Positions 33,601 through 41,597 of a stretch of 64,000 bases of DNA are shown one piece after another. Below the pieces are notes generated by a model that did not search any database, was not told where the DNA came from, and saw only the letters and a program-made list of their open reading frames with translations. Source of the stretch: Halorhabdus rudnickae (lineage in GTDB: Archaea > Halobacteriota > Halobacteria > Halobacteriales > Haloarculaceae); the NCBI RefSeq assembly GCF_900880625.1, contig NZ_CAAHFB010000001.1, positions 1,922,001 through 1,986,000 on the forward strand, in the 5' to 3' direction. A program made the position numbers and the translations under genes. How positions within the stretch are numbered: the first letter of the stretch is position 1; each line of letters begins with the position of its first letter.

Positions 33601-33674
33601 GAATCCACGGAATCGACTGCAGCGCGTGCAGTCGAAGAGGACCTATTATTATGGGTGTCAGCGAAAGGCGAGTA

Positions 33675-34430
33675 ATGACAGCTGACGGGAACGCGATCAC
33701 CGCGAGGGACATCACCAAGCGGTATGGGGGAACGACTGCGGTCGACGGGCTTGACCTCGAAGTGCCCGCGGGCGTCGTGTACGGCTTTCTCGGCCCCAAT
33801 GGCGCGGGAAAGACGACCACGATGCGGATTCTGACGGGATTGATCGAGCCGACGAGTGGCGACGGGTTCGTCGACGGCATCCATTGCACCGAGCGCGCCA
33901 GCCTCGTCGATCACATCGGACTCCTCCCGGAGGAGCCGCCGCTGTATCGGGAATTGACCGGGCGCGAACAGTTACAGTTCGCCGCCGATCTGCGGGACAT
34001 TCCCTGGTCCGAGGTCAAGCAACGGGCGCTGGAGATTGTCGACGCGCTCGACCTGAAAGACGACCTCGATCGGCGGATCGACGGCTACTCCAAGGGGATG
34101 AAACAGAAAACGGCGTTCGTCCAGGCCATCCAGCACGACCCGGCGGTGGTCTTCCTGGACGAACCGACATCGGGACTGGACCCACGGGCAGCCAAGACCC
34201 TCCGAGAGTTGATCGTGGATCTGGCTGCAGGGGAAACGACGGTGTTTCTCTCGACCCATATTCTGCCAGTCGTCGAGGAGATCGCCGACCGAGTGGGCGT
34301 CCTCTACGACGGCCGGCTGGTCTCAGAGGGGTCGCCCGACGGCCTCGCCGGAGCCAGCGACGACGGTGAGGGTGACCTCGAGGACGCGTTCCTCGAACTG
34401 ACTGCCGATTCGTCCACGTCCTGGCAATGA
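33675..34430 (+). CDS. ABC transporter ATP-binding protein
   Basis: 251 residues from ATG 33675 (MTADGNAITARDITKRYGGT). Walker A is GPNGAGKTTT, signature YSKGMKQK, Walker B AVVFLDEPTSGLDP, and the switch His is in STHILPVVEE. It resembles Nod/DrrA-type exporters. CTATTATTAT about 30 bp upstream is a TATA candidate. The stop codon overlaps the permease start (ATGA). Confidence 0.93.
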   Translation: MTADGNAITARDITKRYGGTTAVDGLDLEVPAGVVYGFLGPNGAGKTTTMRILTGLIEPTSGDGFVDGIHCTERASLVDHIGLLPEEPPLYRELTGREQLQFAADLRDIPWSEVKQRALEIVDALDLKDDLDRRIDGYSKGMKQKTAFVQAIQHDPAVVFLDEPTSGLDPRAAKTLRELIVDLAAGETTVFLSTHILPVVEEIADRVGVLYDGRLVSEGSPDGLAGASDDGEGDLEDAFLELTADSSTSWQ

Positions 34431-36037
34431 CTGGACGCGAACAATCCAGCCGACGGATGGCCAGCATAGTGTGGTCGCTAACTCGAACTGAGTTACGCAC
34501 GACGGTCAGGGCAACCCTGGAGAATTCGCGACAGCTCATCGGACTGGGAACCTTGGCGGTCATGTCACTCGTGTTTCCGATGATGTTCTGGGGTTCGATA
34601 GCCGAATTCGGCCGCGAGGCTGCGGGCGGGACAGTACCCGTCGGGACACTCGCTGCGGGGTACATCGGCGTCGGCTTCAGCGGCCTGTACCTCGGATTCG
34701 TCGGCGGATTCAATCAGTCACGCGTCGGCGTCGTCGGACCGCTGATCCGTACGTCGATGGCCCCGCGTGCCGTCGCTATCGGACAGTTCGCCACGAGGAC
34801 GGTCGAGGGACTCGCGGCGATCGTTCCGTTCGGGATCGTCCTGCTCGTGATCGTCGGCCAGGGGGCTGGTGGGCCGCTCGTTCCCATCCTCGTCGGACTC
34901 GGTGCTATCCCGGTTCTAGCAGCCGGCCTCGTCGTCGGGCGAACCCTCGGTGATTGTTCACGGTACGTGAACGACCGCTTGCAGGTGTCACTGTGGGTCC
35001 GTGCTGCGTTGTTTCTCGCAGTCATGATCGCACTCTTCGTCGGGAGTCAAGTCGCTTTGGCGTCAGTATTCGATGACGAGAGCGCCCTCGAACCGGGATC
35101 GATCGGGGCGATACTGCCTGGCGAACCAGTGCAGGCATACGCTGGCGTCGTGTGCTCGCTCTTCGGGGCGGCGATCGAGCCGCTCGGCGTCGCCGTCGCC
35201 GCGGCGCTGCTCGTGGTTGGACCGGTCGGATTCCTCGTCGCGATCCGGCTTGAAACCCACATGCTCCTCGGCGACGTCGGCGACAGTGAGACACCGGGCG
35301 TCGAGGGCACGGACGGTGTCCCGCGGCTGTTCGATCTCACGCCGGCAAGCCGGATCGCCTGGCGGTACCTGTTGCGGACGCGCCGTGACCCGCGGACGCT
35401 TGCCCATCTGATGCCGGTGTTGTTCGGCGCGCTGGGAATGACTGGGACAGCCCTGGAGGACCCACACACGTTGTTGACGGTCGGTCCCCCCGGGACGGTC
35501 ATCGCGGGGTCAATCCTCGCTGGGGGGGCGTTCTGTCTGAATCCACTGGGCGACGATCGGGACCAGCTCCCGCTGTTGCTGACCAGCACGTCCGAGATCG
35601 GGCCGCTCCTCCGGGGGCGCATGCTCGCCGGGATCGCCCTCGGACTGGTGGTCGCGATCGGGATTGGGGCCCCGTTCGGACTGATCGAATACACCCCCGC
35701 TTTCGTCCTCGGCCAGTCGCTGCTCGCCACCATCCTGGTCGTCGTCGCTGCAGGGACCGCACTCGGGTTGGGAGCGGCCGTCCCGAAGTTCGAACGTCGC
35801 GAGTACATGAACGTCGAGCGGGCCCATCCCTCCCTATTGATCACGATCGCCTTCTTCATGGGTGGAATAATCGTCGGCGCGATCGGGATCGTATTGCTGT
35901 GGGTGACGATAACGGAATCGAGACGGGGCGGTATCACACTCCTGGCCGTCTACGCAGCCGTTCTCGGCCTTGTCGCTGCAGGGGGGTACTGGTACGCCAC
36001 TCGGCGATTCAGGGCGATCTCTCTTGATCGGTGGTAA
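34427..36037 (+). CDS. ABC transporter permease (ABC-2 like)
   Basis: 536 residues with roughly 12 TM segments and overlapping the ATPase gene by four bases. The N-terminus SLTRTELRTTVRATLENSRQ is a cytoplasmic elbow typical of ABC-2 exporters. A second soluble elbow is ASRIAWRYLLRTRRDPRTLA in mid-protein, so the gene looks like two fused half-permeases. Substrate unknown. A close match to the haloarchaeal ATPase-permease pairs of unassigned function. Confidence 0.88.
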   Translation: MTGREQSSRRMASIVWSLTRTELRTTVRATLENSRQLIGLGTLAVMSLVFPMMFWGSIAEFGREAAGGTVPVGTLAAGYIGVGFSGLYLGFVGGFNQSRVGVVGPLIRTSMAPRAVAIGQFATRTVEGLAAIVPFGIVLLVIVGQGAGGPLVPILVGLGAIPVLAAGLVVGRTLGDCSRYVNDRLQVSLWVRAALFLAVMIALFVGSQVALASVFDDESALEPGSIGAILPGEPVQAYAGVVCSLFGAAIEPLGVAVAAALLVVGPVGFLVAIRLETHMLLGDVGDSETPGVEGTDGVPRLFDLTPASRIAWRYLLRTRRDPRTLAHLMPVLFGALGMTGTALEDPHTLLTVGPPGTVIAGSILAGGAFCLNPLGDDRDQLPLLLTSTSEIGPLLRGRMLAGIALGLVVAIGIGAPFGLIEYTPAFVLGQSLLATILVVVAAGTALGLGAAVPKFERREYMNVERAHPSLLITIAFFMGGIIVGAIGIVLLWVTITESRRGGITLLAVYAAVLGLVAAGGYWYATRRFRAISLDRW

Positions 36038-36077
36038 TCCCGGAAGTTCCTTTAGCTCGCCCCGAGAACGCGGACGT

Positions 36078-36281
36078 ATGCGCGGCTACGTCTGGTTCTG
36101 GCTGTTCGCCCTTTCGGTGCTGACGTCGCTGAGTATGATCGTCCTTCTGGTCGTCGATTTCTTCTATCCGGCTCCTCCGTGGGGCGATCTCCCTCCGATC
36201 GGATACGTCGGCGCGATGGCCGTTGCGATCGTCACCGTCGGCGTGATGATCGCGCTGTCGATGGCCCGACCCGAAATGTAA
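36078..36281 (+). CDS. Small two-TM membrane protein
   Basis: 67 residues. TM1 is about residues 5-28 (VWFWLFALSVLTSLSMIVLL) and TM2 about 44-62 (GAMAVAIVTVGVMIALSM). It follows the permease gene by 40 bp on the same strand and may be cotranscribed. No family function known. Confidence 0.65.
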   Translation: MRGYVWFWLFALSVLTSLSMIVLLVVDFFYPAPPWGDLPPIGYVGAMAVAIVTVGVMIALSMARPEM

Positions 36282-36287
36282 AGCCAG

Positions 36288-37073
36288 TCACTCCCGGATC
36301 GAGCCACCGTCTACCGGAACCGCGGACCCGGTGACGAAACTCGCACGGGGACTCAAGAGGAACGCAACCACATCGCCCAGTTCTCGGGGCTCGCCGATGC
36401 GGTCCATCGGGACGTCGCTTGCCCAATCAGTGTACCCGGCCTCGTAACTGTCGTACTCCCCGCGATCGACAGCATCCTGGATCAGTTCCTCGATCCGTGC
36501 CGTCTCGTGGGCACCCGGCAACACGGCGTTGACCCGCACGTCGGGGGCGAACTCCCGGGCCTGGGTTTGCATCAGACCGACGACGGCCCGCCGAACGGCA
36601 TTCGAGAGCACCAGATCGTCGATGACTTCCCGCACTGATCGGGACGTGATGTTGACGATCGAGCCCGCCTCGCTCTCGACGAGGTGAGGGTAGGCGGCCC
36701 GCGTCACGCGGACGACGCTCATCACGAGGAGGTCGTAGGCGTCGTACCACGCGTCGGTCGGTGTATCCAGGAACGATCCGCTGGGCGGCCCACCCGCGCT
36801 CGTCACGAGATGATCCAGCCCGCCGAAGGTCTCGACGGTCTCCGCGACCAGCGCCTCGACGTGGTCCGGATTGGTGATATCGGCCTGGATCGCACGCACG
36901 TCACCCGATCCCGTGGCTTCGAGTCGATCACTGGCCGATTCGAGCCGCGATTCGCTACGACCACAGACGACGACGTCCGCGCCTTCAGTAGCGAGGGATG
37001 CAGCACTCGCGAGTCCGAGGCCGCTGGTAGCAGCGGTACACAGTGCGACGTTACCCGCCAGATCGAGATCCAT
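36288..37073 (-). CDS. Short-chain dehydrogenase/reductase fold, divergent active site
   Basis: 261 residues from MDLDLAGNVALCTAATSGLG. The Rossmann Gly motif is TAATSGLG instead of TGxxxGxG. LVTSAGGPP replaces the NNAG motif. ITSRS keeps the catalytic Ser, but YxxxK is replaced by SNAVR. The end, GSAVPVDGG, is typical. These changes define a subgroup of SDRs without the classical tetrad; the chemistry is uncertain and it may not be a standard oxidoreductase. Convergent with the small membrane protein gene. Confidence 0.8.
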   Translation of the reverse strand: MDLDLAGNVALCTAATSGLGLASAASLATEGADVVVCGRSESRLESASDRLEATGSGDVRAIQADITNPDHVEALVAETVETFGGLDHLVTSAGGPPSGSFLDTPTDAWYDAYDLLVMSVVRVTRAAYPHLVESEAGSIVNITSRSVREVIDDLVLSNAVRRAVVGLMQTQAREFAPDVRVNAVLPGAHETARIEELIQDAVDRGEYDSYEAGYTDWASDVPMDRIGEPRELGDVVAFLLSPRASFVTGSAVPVDGGSIRE

Positions 37074-37175
37074 ACCGTCAGGTGGGCCACACGAAACAAA
37101 AAGACCCACGGGAACTGGCCCGAGCGTACGGCGCGCCACTGGCGAAAATGCGGTCGCGTCCCGAACTGTCCGGAC

Positions 37176-37637
37176 TCAGGCGCCCCAGAAGTTGTCTCGG
37201 CTGCCGAGTTCCGGCCGATCGGGTCCGTCTGCCTCGTCCTCGCTGGTTTCTGCCGTCTCGTCCTCGCTCGTCTCCTCGTCAGATTCGACGTCCTCGTCCG
37301 CATCGAGCGGGAGACGTTCGACTTCCTCGGCGCGGGCGTGATTCGAGTGGACTGTCGTCACGCGAACGCGGGCACGAGCTTCCGGGAGAACGCCATCGAC
37401 CATGAGGATAAACCCGTCCTCGGTGCGACCAACACCGGCCCCGCTCTCGTGGATGTCCTCGACGGTGACGACGACTTCCTCGCCCGGCTTGACCGGCTGG
37501 GACTTCAGGTCCGAGATGGGCTGGTTGTAGTGGTTACACCACTCGGCCCCCCCGCGGTCGCCGTAGTGGGTACAGCCCATGCCCTCGATCCGCTCGGTGA
37601 ATTCGGGGCAATCGTCGGCGAGTGGACAGTCCGCCAT
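37176..37637 (-). CDS. TRAM-domain protein with N-terminal Cys/His cluster
   Basis: 153 residues from ATG 37637. The first 40 residues hold MADCPLADDC, MGCTHYGDRG and EWCNHYNQP, a plausible zinc site. The TRAM domain follows (PGEEVVVTVEDIHESGAGVG, then GFILMVDGVLPEARARVRV). TRAM domains bind RNA. The C-terminal 45 residues are acidic and low in complexity (ESDEETSEDETAETSEDEAD). Probably an RNA chaperone or tRNA/rRNA-modification helper. Confidence 0.8.
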   Translation of the reverse strand: MADCPLADDCPEFTERIEGMGCTHYGDRGGAEWCNHYNQPISDLKSQPVKPGEEVVVTVEDIHESGAGVGRTEDGFILMVDGVLPEARARVRVTTVHSNHARAEEVERLPLDADEDVESDEETSEDETAETSEDEADGPDRPELGSRDNFWGA

Positions 37638-37725
37638 GCTGAATCCGGATAATCGGCGGGTAAGCAAAACATTTGCGTCTGATTCCGGGACCCCGCATGC
37701 AGGGCGTCCCCCGGAGCGGAACGTC

Positions 37726-38022
37726 TTATTCCCCGGGCGTCGAGACGTCCTCACCCGCGCCGTCGGCATCGATTGCCAGCGTCTGGTCAGTCTCGATAGA
37801 TTCGATCCCGTCGAGCGCACAGATCTCCCCCACATCGGTCTGGGGAACGGAAACAGCCAGTGTCTCGAACTCCAGTGTCCGCTCGATCCGCCCGCCGGCC
37901 CCCGCGATCGCGTCACGGACATCGTCGACGGCAGCGCCATCGGCGACGCTGACCAGCAGTGTGGTCGATTCGCCCTCGATCGGATGCTCACGGATCGATC
38001 GGACGGCAGGAGAGACGTACAT
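37726..38022 (-). CDS. Small protein resembling a subtilisin propeptide (I9-like) fold
   Basis: 98 residues from MYVSPAVRSIREHPIEGEST. The order TTLLVSVADGAAVDDVRDAI, GGRIERTLEFETLAVSVP and IESIETDQTLAI follows the beta-alpha-beta-beta-alpha-beta pattern of peptidase-inhibitor I9 domains. No protease gene is adjacent, so it may act as a free chaperone or inhibitor. Fold assignment is by pattern only. Confidence 0.55.
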   Translation of the reverse strand: MYVSPAVRSIREHPIEGESTTLLVSVADGAAVDDVRDAIAGAGGRIERTLEFETLAVSVPQTDVGEICALDGIESIETDQTLAIDADGAGEDVSTPGE

Positions 38023-38166
38023 ACGGACCCATCTATCGGTCGGTAACTTAGGTTTCCCGGCGATCACGCGACGCGATGCCGTCACCGTCGGCCAGCAATC
38101 GACAGCCAGCGTGGAGACGGCTCGACGCCCCAGCGGTTAACTACGTCCGCTACGTGTCTCTGTGGC

Positions 38167-38568
38167 ATGGAAGTCCGAGATGCTGTCGAGGCCGATACCG
38201 AGCGACTCGCCGAGTTGACGGCGTCGCCGGTCGACGTCATGCGAAATCTCGTCCACGATCGGACCGTCCGAGTGGCACTCGACCCGGACGACGAATCGAT
38301 CGTCGGCTTCGTGAGTTTCGATGCCCGCCGAGAGGTGGTCCACGTTACTCAATTCGAGGGGACGACCGCGGCCTGTACCCGGCTCCTCGAGGAGCCGATC
38401 GGGTTCGCTCGACGCGAAACCATGGCCGTGGAAGTACTACTTCCCGATTCTCGCACGGACATTCGTGGCGTCCTCGAGCAAGAGGGTTTCGAGGAGGACG
38501 GGACAGGGCCGCGGTTCGACGGGGAGCCGACGGTCCGGTATCGGCTCGACCCAGCAGAAATAGCCTAG
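38167..38568 (+). CDS. GNAT-like acetyltransferase fold protein
   Basis: 133 residues from MEVRDAVEADTERLAELTAS. The N-terminus and VGFVSFDARREVVHVTQFEG resemble GNAT strands 1-4, but the acetyl-CoA pyrophosphate loop is not a clear Q/RxxGxG/A. The C-terminus RGVLEQEGFEEDGTGPRFDG matches the usual GNAT ending. Probably a divergent or non-catalytic member, seen in haloarchaea. Confidence 0.6.
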   Translation: MEVRDAVEADTERLAELTASPVDVMRNLVHDRTVRVALDPDDESIVGFVSFDARREVVHVTQFEGTTAACTRLLEEPIGFARRETMAVEVLLPDSRTDIRGVLEQEGFEEDGTGPRFDGEPTVRYRLDPAEIA

Positions 38569-38634
38569 GGAATGTGTGTTCCAGTTGGAAGGCAGAACGA
38601 ATACCCTTTCCTTATTCGGTACGTGGCGTCTTGC

Positions 38635-39345
38635 ATGCCCAACGATGCCGACTTCGGGGACGAACTCGAATCGCAGACAGACGCGTATCTCGATCGCCTC
38701 GATAAGTGTGTCGGATTGCTCCCCATCCTCCTCGAACAGTACGAGGCGGGCGAGGACTACACGGAGACGGTCGAACGCATCGGCGACTTAGAGAGTGAAG
38801 GCGACCGGATGATTCGCTCGATCACGAGTTCGATTACGAACTCCGATCCGGAAGACATGGGACTGCTCAACACTCGAATCAACTACAACCAGTCCGGCCT
38901 CATCGAGTTCTACAAGCAGGTCGACTCCTTAGCGAACGTCACCGAGCGGATCGCCGACGAGATCGCCATGATGCAGCCGCCGACGGACACTGACTGCTAT
39001 CAGGGCCTGCGTGAGATGGCCGAGCACGTCGCCGACATGACCGAAACGCTCGAAGAAGTCGTCGAGCGGTTCGTCCACGGTCTCGGGACGACAAGCGGCT
39101 CAGACACGCTCTACGATGAGATCAAGGCAATCAGAGACATGGAGAGTCGGTGTGACTCGATCAAAAACGACGTCATCCGGACCGCCTTCGCCGACGAGGA
39201 GACCGCACAAGCGCTGATGTATCGCGAACTCGCCATCCTCTTTGACGACCTCGCCAACACGATGGAAGACGTCACCGATCAGATCATCGTCATCGCCAGC
39301 GACGAGCCGGGCCTCATCACCGAGGTCGACCCCGCTGAGGAGTGA
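38635..39345 (+). CDS. DUF47/PhoU-like protein (TIGR00153)
   Basis: 236 residues from ATG 38635 (MPNDADFGDELESQTDAYLD). All-helical with repeated metal-type patterns (LESEGDRMIRSI, DMESRCDSIKND) of the PhoU/DUF47 fold. In archaea DUF47 genes usually flank Pit-type phosphate transporters; none is visible here. Possible role in phosphate or metal homeostasis. Confidence 0.82.
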   Translation: MPNDADFGDELESQTDAYLDRLDKCVGLLPILLEQYEAGEDYTETVERIGDLESEGDRMIRSITSSITNSDPEDMGLLNTRINYNQSGLIEFYKQVDSLANVTERIADEIAMMQPPTDTDCYQGLREMAEHVADMTETLEEVVERFVHGLGTTSGSDTLYDEIKAIRDMESRCDSIKNDVIRTAFADEETAQALMYRELAILFDDLANTMEDVTDQIIVIASDEPGLITEVDPAEE

Positions 39346-39442
39346 GAGGGTCGTTCCGGAACGTCATCTCCTTGAGTTCGTGTCTGGCAAAACGTGATCG
39401 GCCGACTGAACATATTTCTGCGCGTGGCACCATGAGTTCGAT

Positions 39443-39523
39443 ATGTCATACGACGACGGTATCGCTAGCCAGCATGGAGACGGCAAACCAGGTACGGCAA
39501 AAGGAGGACGGTTCGACCGATGA
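39443..39523 (+). CDS. Possible 26-residue leader peptide coupled to btpA-family gene
   Basis: ATG 39443 to TGA 39523 reads MSYDDGIASQHGDGKPGTAK plus GGRFDR, ending in ATGA overlap with the next start codon. CATATTT at about 39408-39414 lies 30 bp upstream, so a leaderless mRNA would start near this ATG. AAGGAGGA (39500-39507) inside it can act as Shine-Dalgarno for the downstream gene. Coding status is unproven. Confidence 0.35.
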   Translation: MSYDDGIASQHGDGKPGTAKGGRFDR

Positions 39524-40332
39524 GTCTCGATTTCGGTGGCGATCGAGCCGTCGTCGGGATGGTACACCTGCCACCGCTGCCCGGTGCGCCGGCGTTTGAC
39601 GGCGATAGGGACGCGATCCGGGAAACGATAATGCGAGATGCCCGGCGCCTGGCGGCCGGCGGCGTCGACGCCGTGATGGTCGAGAACTTCGGCGATGCAC
39701 CCTTCTACGCCGAGGCGGTGCCAAAGCACGTCGTCGCATCGATGACAGCCCTCGTCACAGACCTCCGCAAGGAGATCGACCTGCCCGTTGGCGTCAACGT
39801 CCTCAGAAACGATGCCGAATCGGCGTTGTCGATCGCGGCAGCGGCTGGCGCGTCGTTCGTCCGCGTCAACGTCCACTCGGGTGCGCGCCTCACCGACCAG
39901 GGCGTCGTCACCGGGCGGGCGGCCGAGACCGTCCGGCTCCGCGATCGGCTGGACGCCGATGTCTCGATACTCGCAGACGTTGACGTCAAACACTCCGCGC
40001 CACTCGCTGACCGACCCCTTGGGGAAGAAATCGCCGAACTGCTAGAGCGAGGCCACGCTGACGGCGTCGTCGCCAGCGGTTCGGGAACCGGGGCCGAGAC
40101 AGACCGCGATCATCTCCGTTGCGTCGTCGAGGCCCGCGACGATCTCGGGGTTGAAGCGCCGGTGTTCGTCGGGAGCGGCGTCACAGCCGCGACGGCGGCC
40201 GAAACGCTCGATCTCGCCGACGGCGCGATCGTCGGCACCGCACTCAAACAGGACGGGGAAACGACCGCACCAGTCGACGAGCAACGGGTACAGCAGTTGG
40301 TCGGGGCGGCAAAAGCTGACGGCGACCACTGA
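39520..40332 (+). CDS. BtpA/SgcQ family protein
   Basis: 270 residues. GMVHLPPLPGAPAFDGDRDA and GVDAVMVENFGDAPFYAEAV are hallmarks of the BtpA family, a TIM-barrel fold named for photosystem I biogenesis protein BtpA; SgcQ is a sugar-operon member. In archaea the substrate is unknown, though neighbours are often nucleoside or sugar kinases. Here a PfkB kinase lies convergently, 24 bp away. Confidence 0.85.
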   Translation: MSLDFGGDRAVVGMVHLPPLPGAPAFDGDRDAIRETIMRDARRLAAGGVDAVMVENFGDAPFYAEAVPKHVVASMTALVTDLRKEIDLPVGVNVLRNDAESALSIAAAAGASFVRVNVHSGARLTDQGVVTGRAAETVRLRDRLDADVSILADVDVKHSAPLADRPLGEEIAELLERGHADGVVASGSGTGAETDRDHLRCVVEARDDLGVEAPVFVGSGVTAATAAETLDLADGAIVGTALKQDGETTAPVDEQRVQQLVGAAKADGDH

Positions 40333-40356
40333 TAGCCCACCAACTGACGCCTGGAG

Positions 40357-41268
40357 TTATGCTTCGGGGAGATCCTCGCGCGTGGGGAGCGCCCCGCGAG
40401 GTCCCGGAGCGGTACAGTTTTGAGCCGCCGCGGCCGCTGCGACTCGGCCCGCGGCCCCAGCTGTGTGGTTGCCCAGCACCCAGGCGTCGATCAACGCCGC
40501 AGTGAAAGCGTCGCCAGCGCCGGTCGTGTCAACGACGTCGGTTTCGACAGCATTGACGTGGCGCAGTTCGTTTTCGGCTAGGTACGCGCCCGCTGCACCG
40601 ACCGTGACGGCGACACGGCTGGCCCCAGCCTCGCGTAACCGCCGTGCGGCCTCACGAGGTTCCCGCCCGAGATACGATCGGGCAGCGACCTCACCGACCA
40701 CGAACAAATCAACGCTCGCGGTGAGGCGATCGATCGTCTCGGGGGCCGTCCCACGGCCTTCAAGTTCCTCGAGAGGGCCAGCGAGATCGAACGCGAGAGC
40801 ATCAATAGCCCCCGATTCACGGAGATCCAAGAGGTCGTTCACGACGGCGTCGGGGGCGTAGGCGCTCGTGAACACGCAGTCGGCTCCACGTACCCGATCG
40901 CGATCAGTCGGTTGAAGTCGCAACTGTGGGACACTCTCGCCCCCGGCGACGATCATGCGGTCACCGGTGGGGCCTCGAAGGACGAGCGTGTACGAGGACG
41001 CGCCATCGCCCTGCCGAATCCCGGTGGTATCGACATCGTGATCGTGCAGGGAACCGACAATGGTCTCGGCCGCGTCGTCGTCGCCGACCCGCGAGATCAC
41101 TCCGACATCGTGGTCGAGCGTCGCGAGTGCACAGCCGACGTTCGCGGCGACGCCGCCGGCCCGCTCGATACAGTCGGTGGCAAAGGCGCCACCATCTCGC
41201 TCTGGTAAGTTCGTGAGCGTGTAGACGCGATCGAGCACCGCACTCCCGACCGTCACTATCGAGGCCAC
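40357..41268 (-). CDS. PfkB family carbohydrate/nucleoside kinase
   Basis: 303 residues from GTG 41268 (VASIVTVGSAVLDRVYTLTN). The PfkB signature 2 DTTGAGDAFTAALIDAW contains the catalytic Asp. GGVAANVGCALATLDHDVG is the N-terminal Gly-rich motif. Substrate unknown; ribose, adenosine, pseudouridine and ketodeoxygluconate are possibilities. The pairing with a BtpA-family gene, end to end, suggests a shared sugar or nucleoside pathway. Confidence 0.85.
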   Translation of the reverse strand: MASIVTVGSAVLDRVYTLTNLPERDGGAFATDCIERAGGVAANVGCALATLDHDVGVISRVGDDDAAETIVGSLHDHDVDTTGIRQGDGASSYTLVLRGPTGDRMIVAGGESVPQLRLQPTDRDRVRGADCVFTSAYAPDAVVNDLLDLRESGAIDALAFDLAGPLEELEGRGTAPETIDRLTASVDLFVVGEVAARSYLGREPREAARRLREAGASRVAVTVGAAGAYLAENELRHVNAVETDVVDTTGAGDAFTAALIDAWVLGNHTAGAAGRVAAAAAAQNCTAPGPRGALPTREDLPEA

Positions 41269-41409
41269 GCTAGGCCACCCGCGAGCGGTCCAGACAGTAT
41301 CGTGCCCTGGGAGTCGATTCAATGCTAGCGGCGACCTGAAACATATCACAGACCATGCGATCAAATGGCAAGAATTCGTCGCTGAGTCTCGATCATCAAA
41401 TCCCAGCGA

Positions 41410-41535
41410 TTACATGAAGTCCGCGATGCCCGTCTGCTTGCTCGTATCACTCCCACCTTTTTCCGCTCGGGTCACTCGCTTCGCGGCTGCACCGCTCGCT
41501 TTTCCGAGACGCTCCCACAGGTCGCGTCTCGCCAC
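41410..41535 (-). CDS. Possible 41-residue protein ending in a PIP-box-like tail copied from DP2
   Basis: GTG 41535 to TAA 41410 reads VARRDLWERLGKASGAAAKR, VTRAEKGG, then SDTSKQTGIADFM. The last 12 residues are identical to the C-terminus of DP2, 188 bp upstream, from which the DNA was duplicated (36 bp, one synonymous change). QTGIADFM fits the Qxxhxxaa PCNA-interaction pattern. The part before it is basic and unrelated to DP2. No clear promoter; it would need readthrough from polC. Real translation is uncertain. Confidence 0.35.
   Translation of the reverse strand: MARRDLWERLGKASGAAAKRVTRAEKGGSDTSKQTGIADFM
41413..41448. repeat. Downstream copy of the polC 3' end
   Basis: The 36 bases at 41413-41448 match 41601-41636, the codons for the last 12 residues of DP2, with one mismatch that keeps the Phe codon synonymous (TTC against TTT). 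Same orientation, 188 bp apart. Confidence 0.85.
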
Positions 41536-41597
41536 CCTCGCGCAAAAATCTGGACCAAAAATCCGATCCTCGCTCTACTCGGATCGGAAACAAACCA

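Noticed and set aside
37083-37110. Another ORB-like site (CACACGAAACAAAAAGACCC)
   Set aside because: It has the GAAAC core but lacks the G-string, so it falls short of the other boxes.
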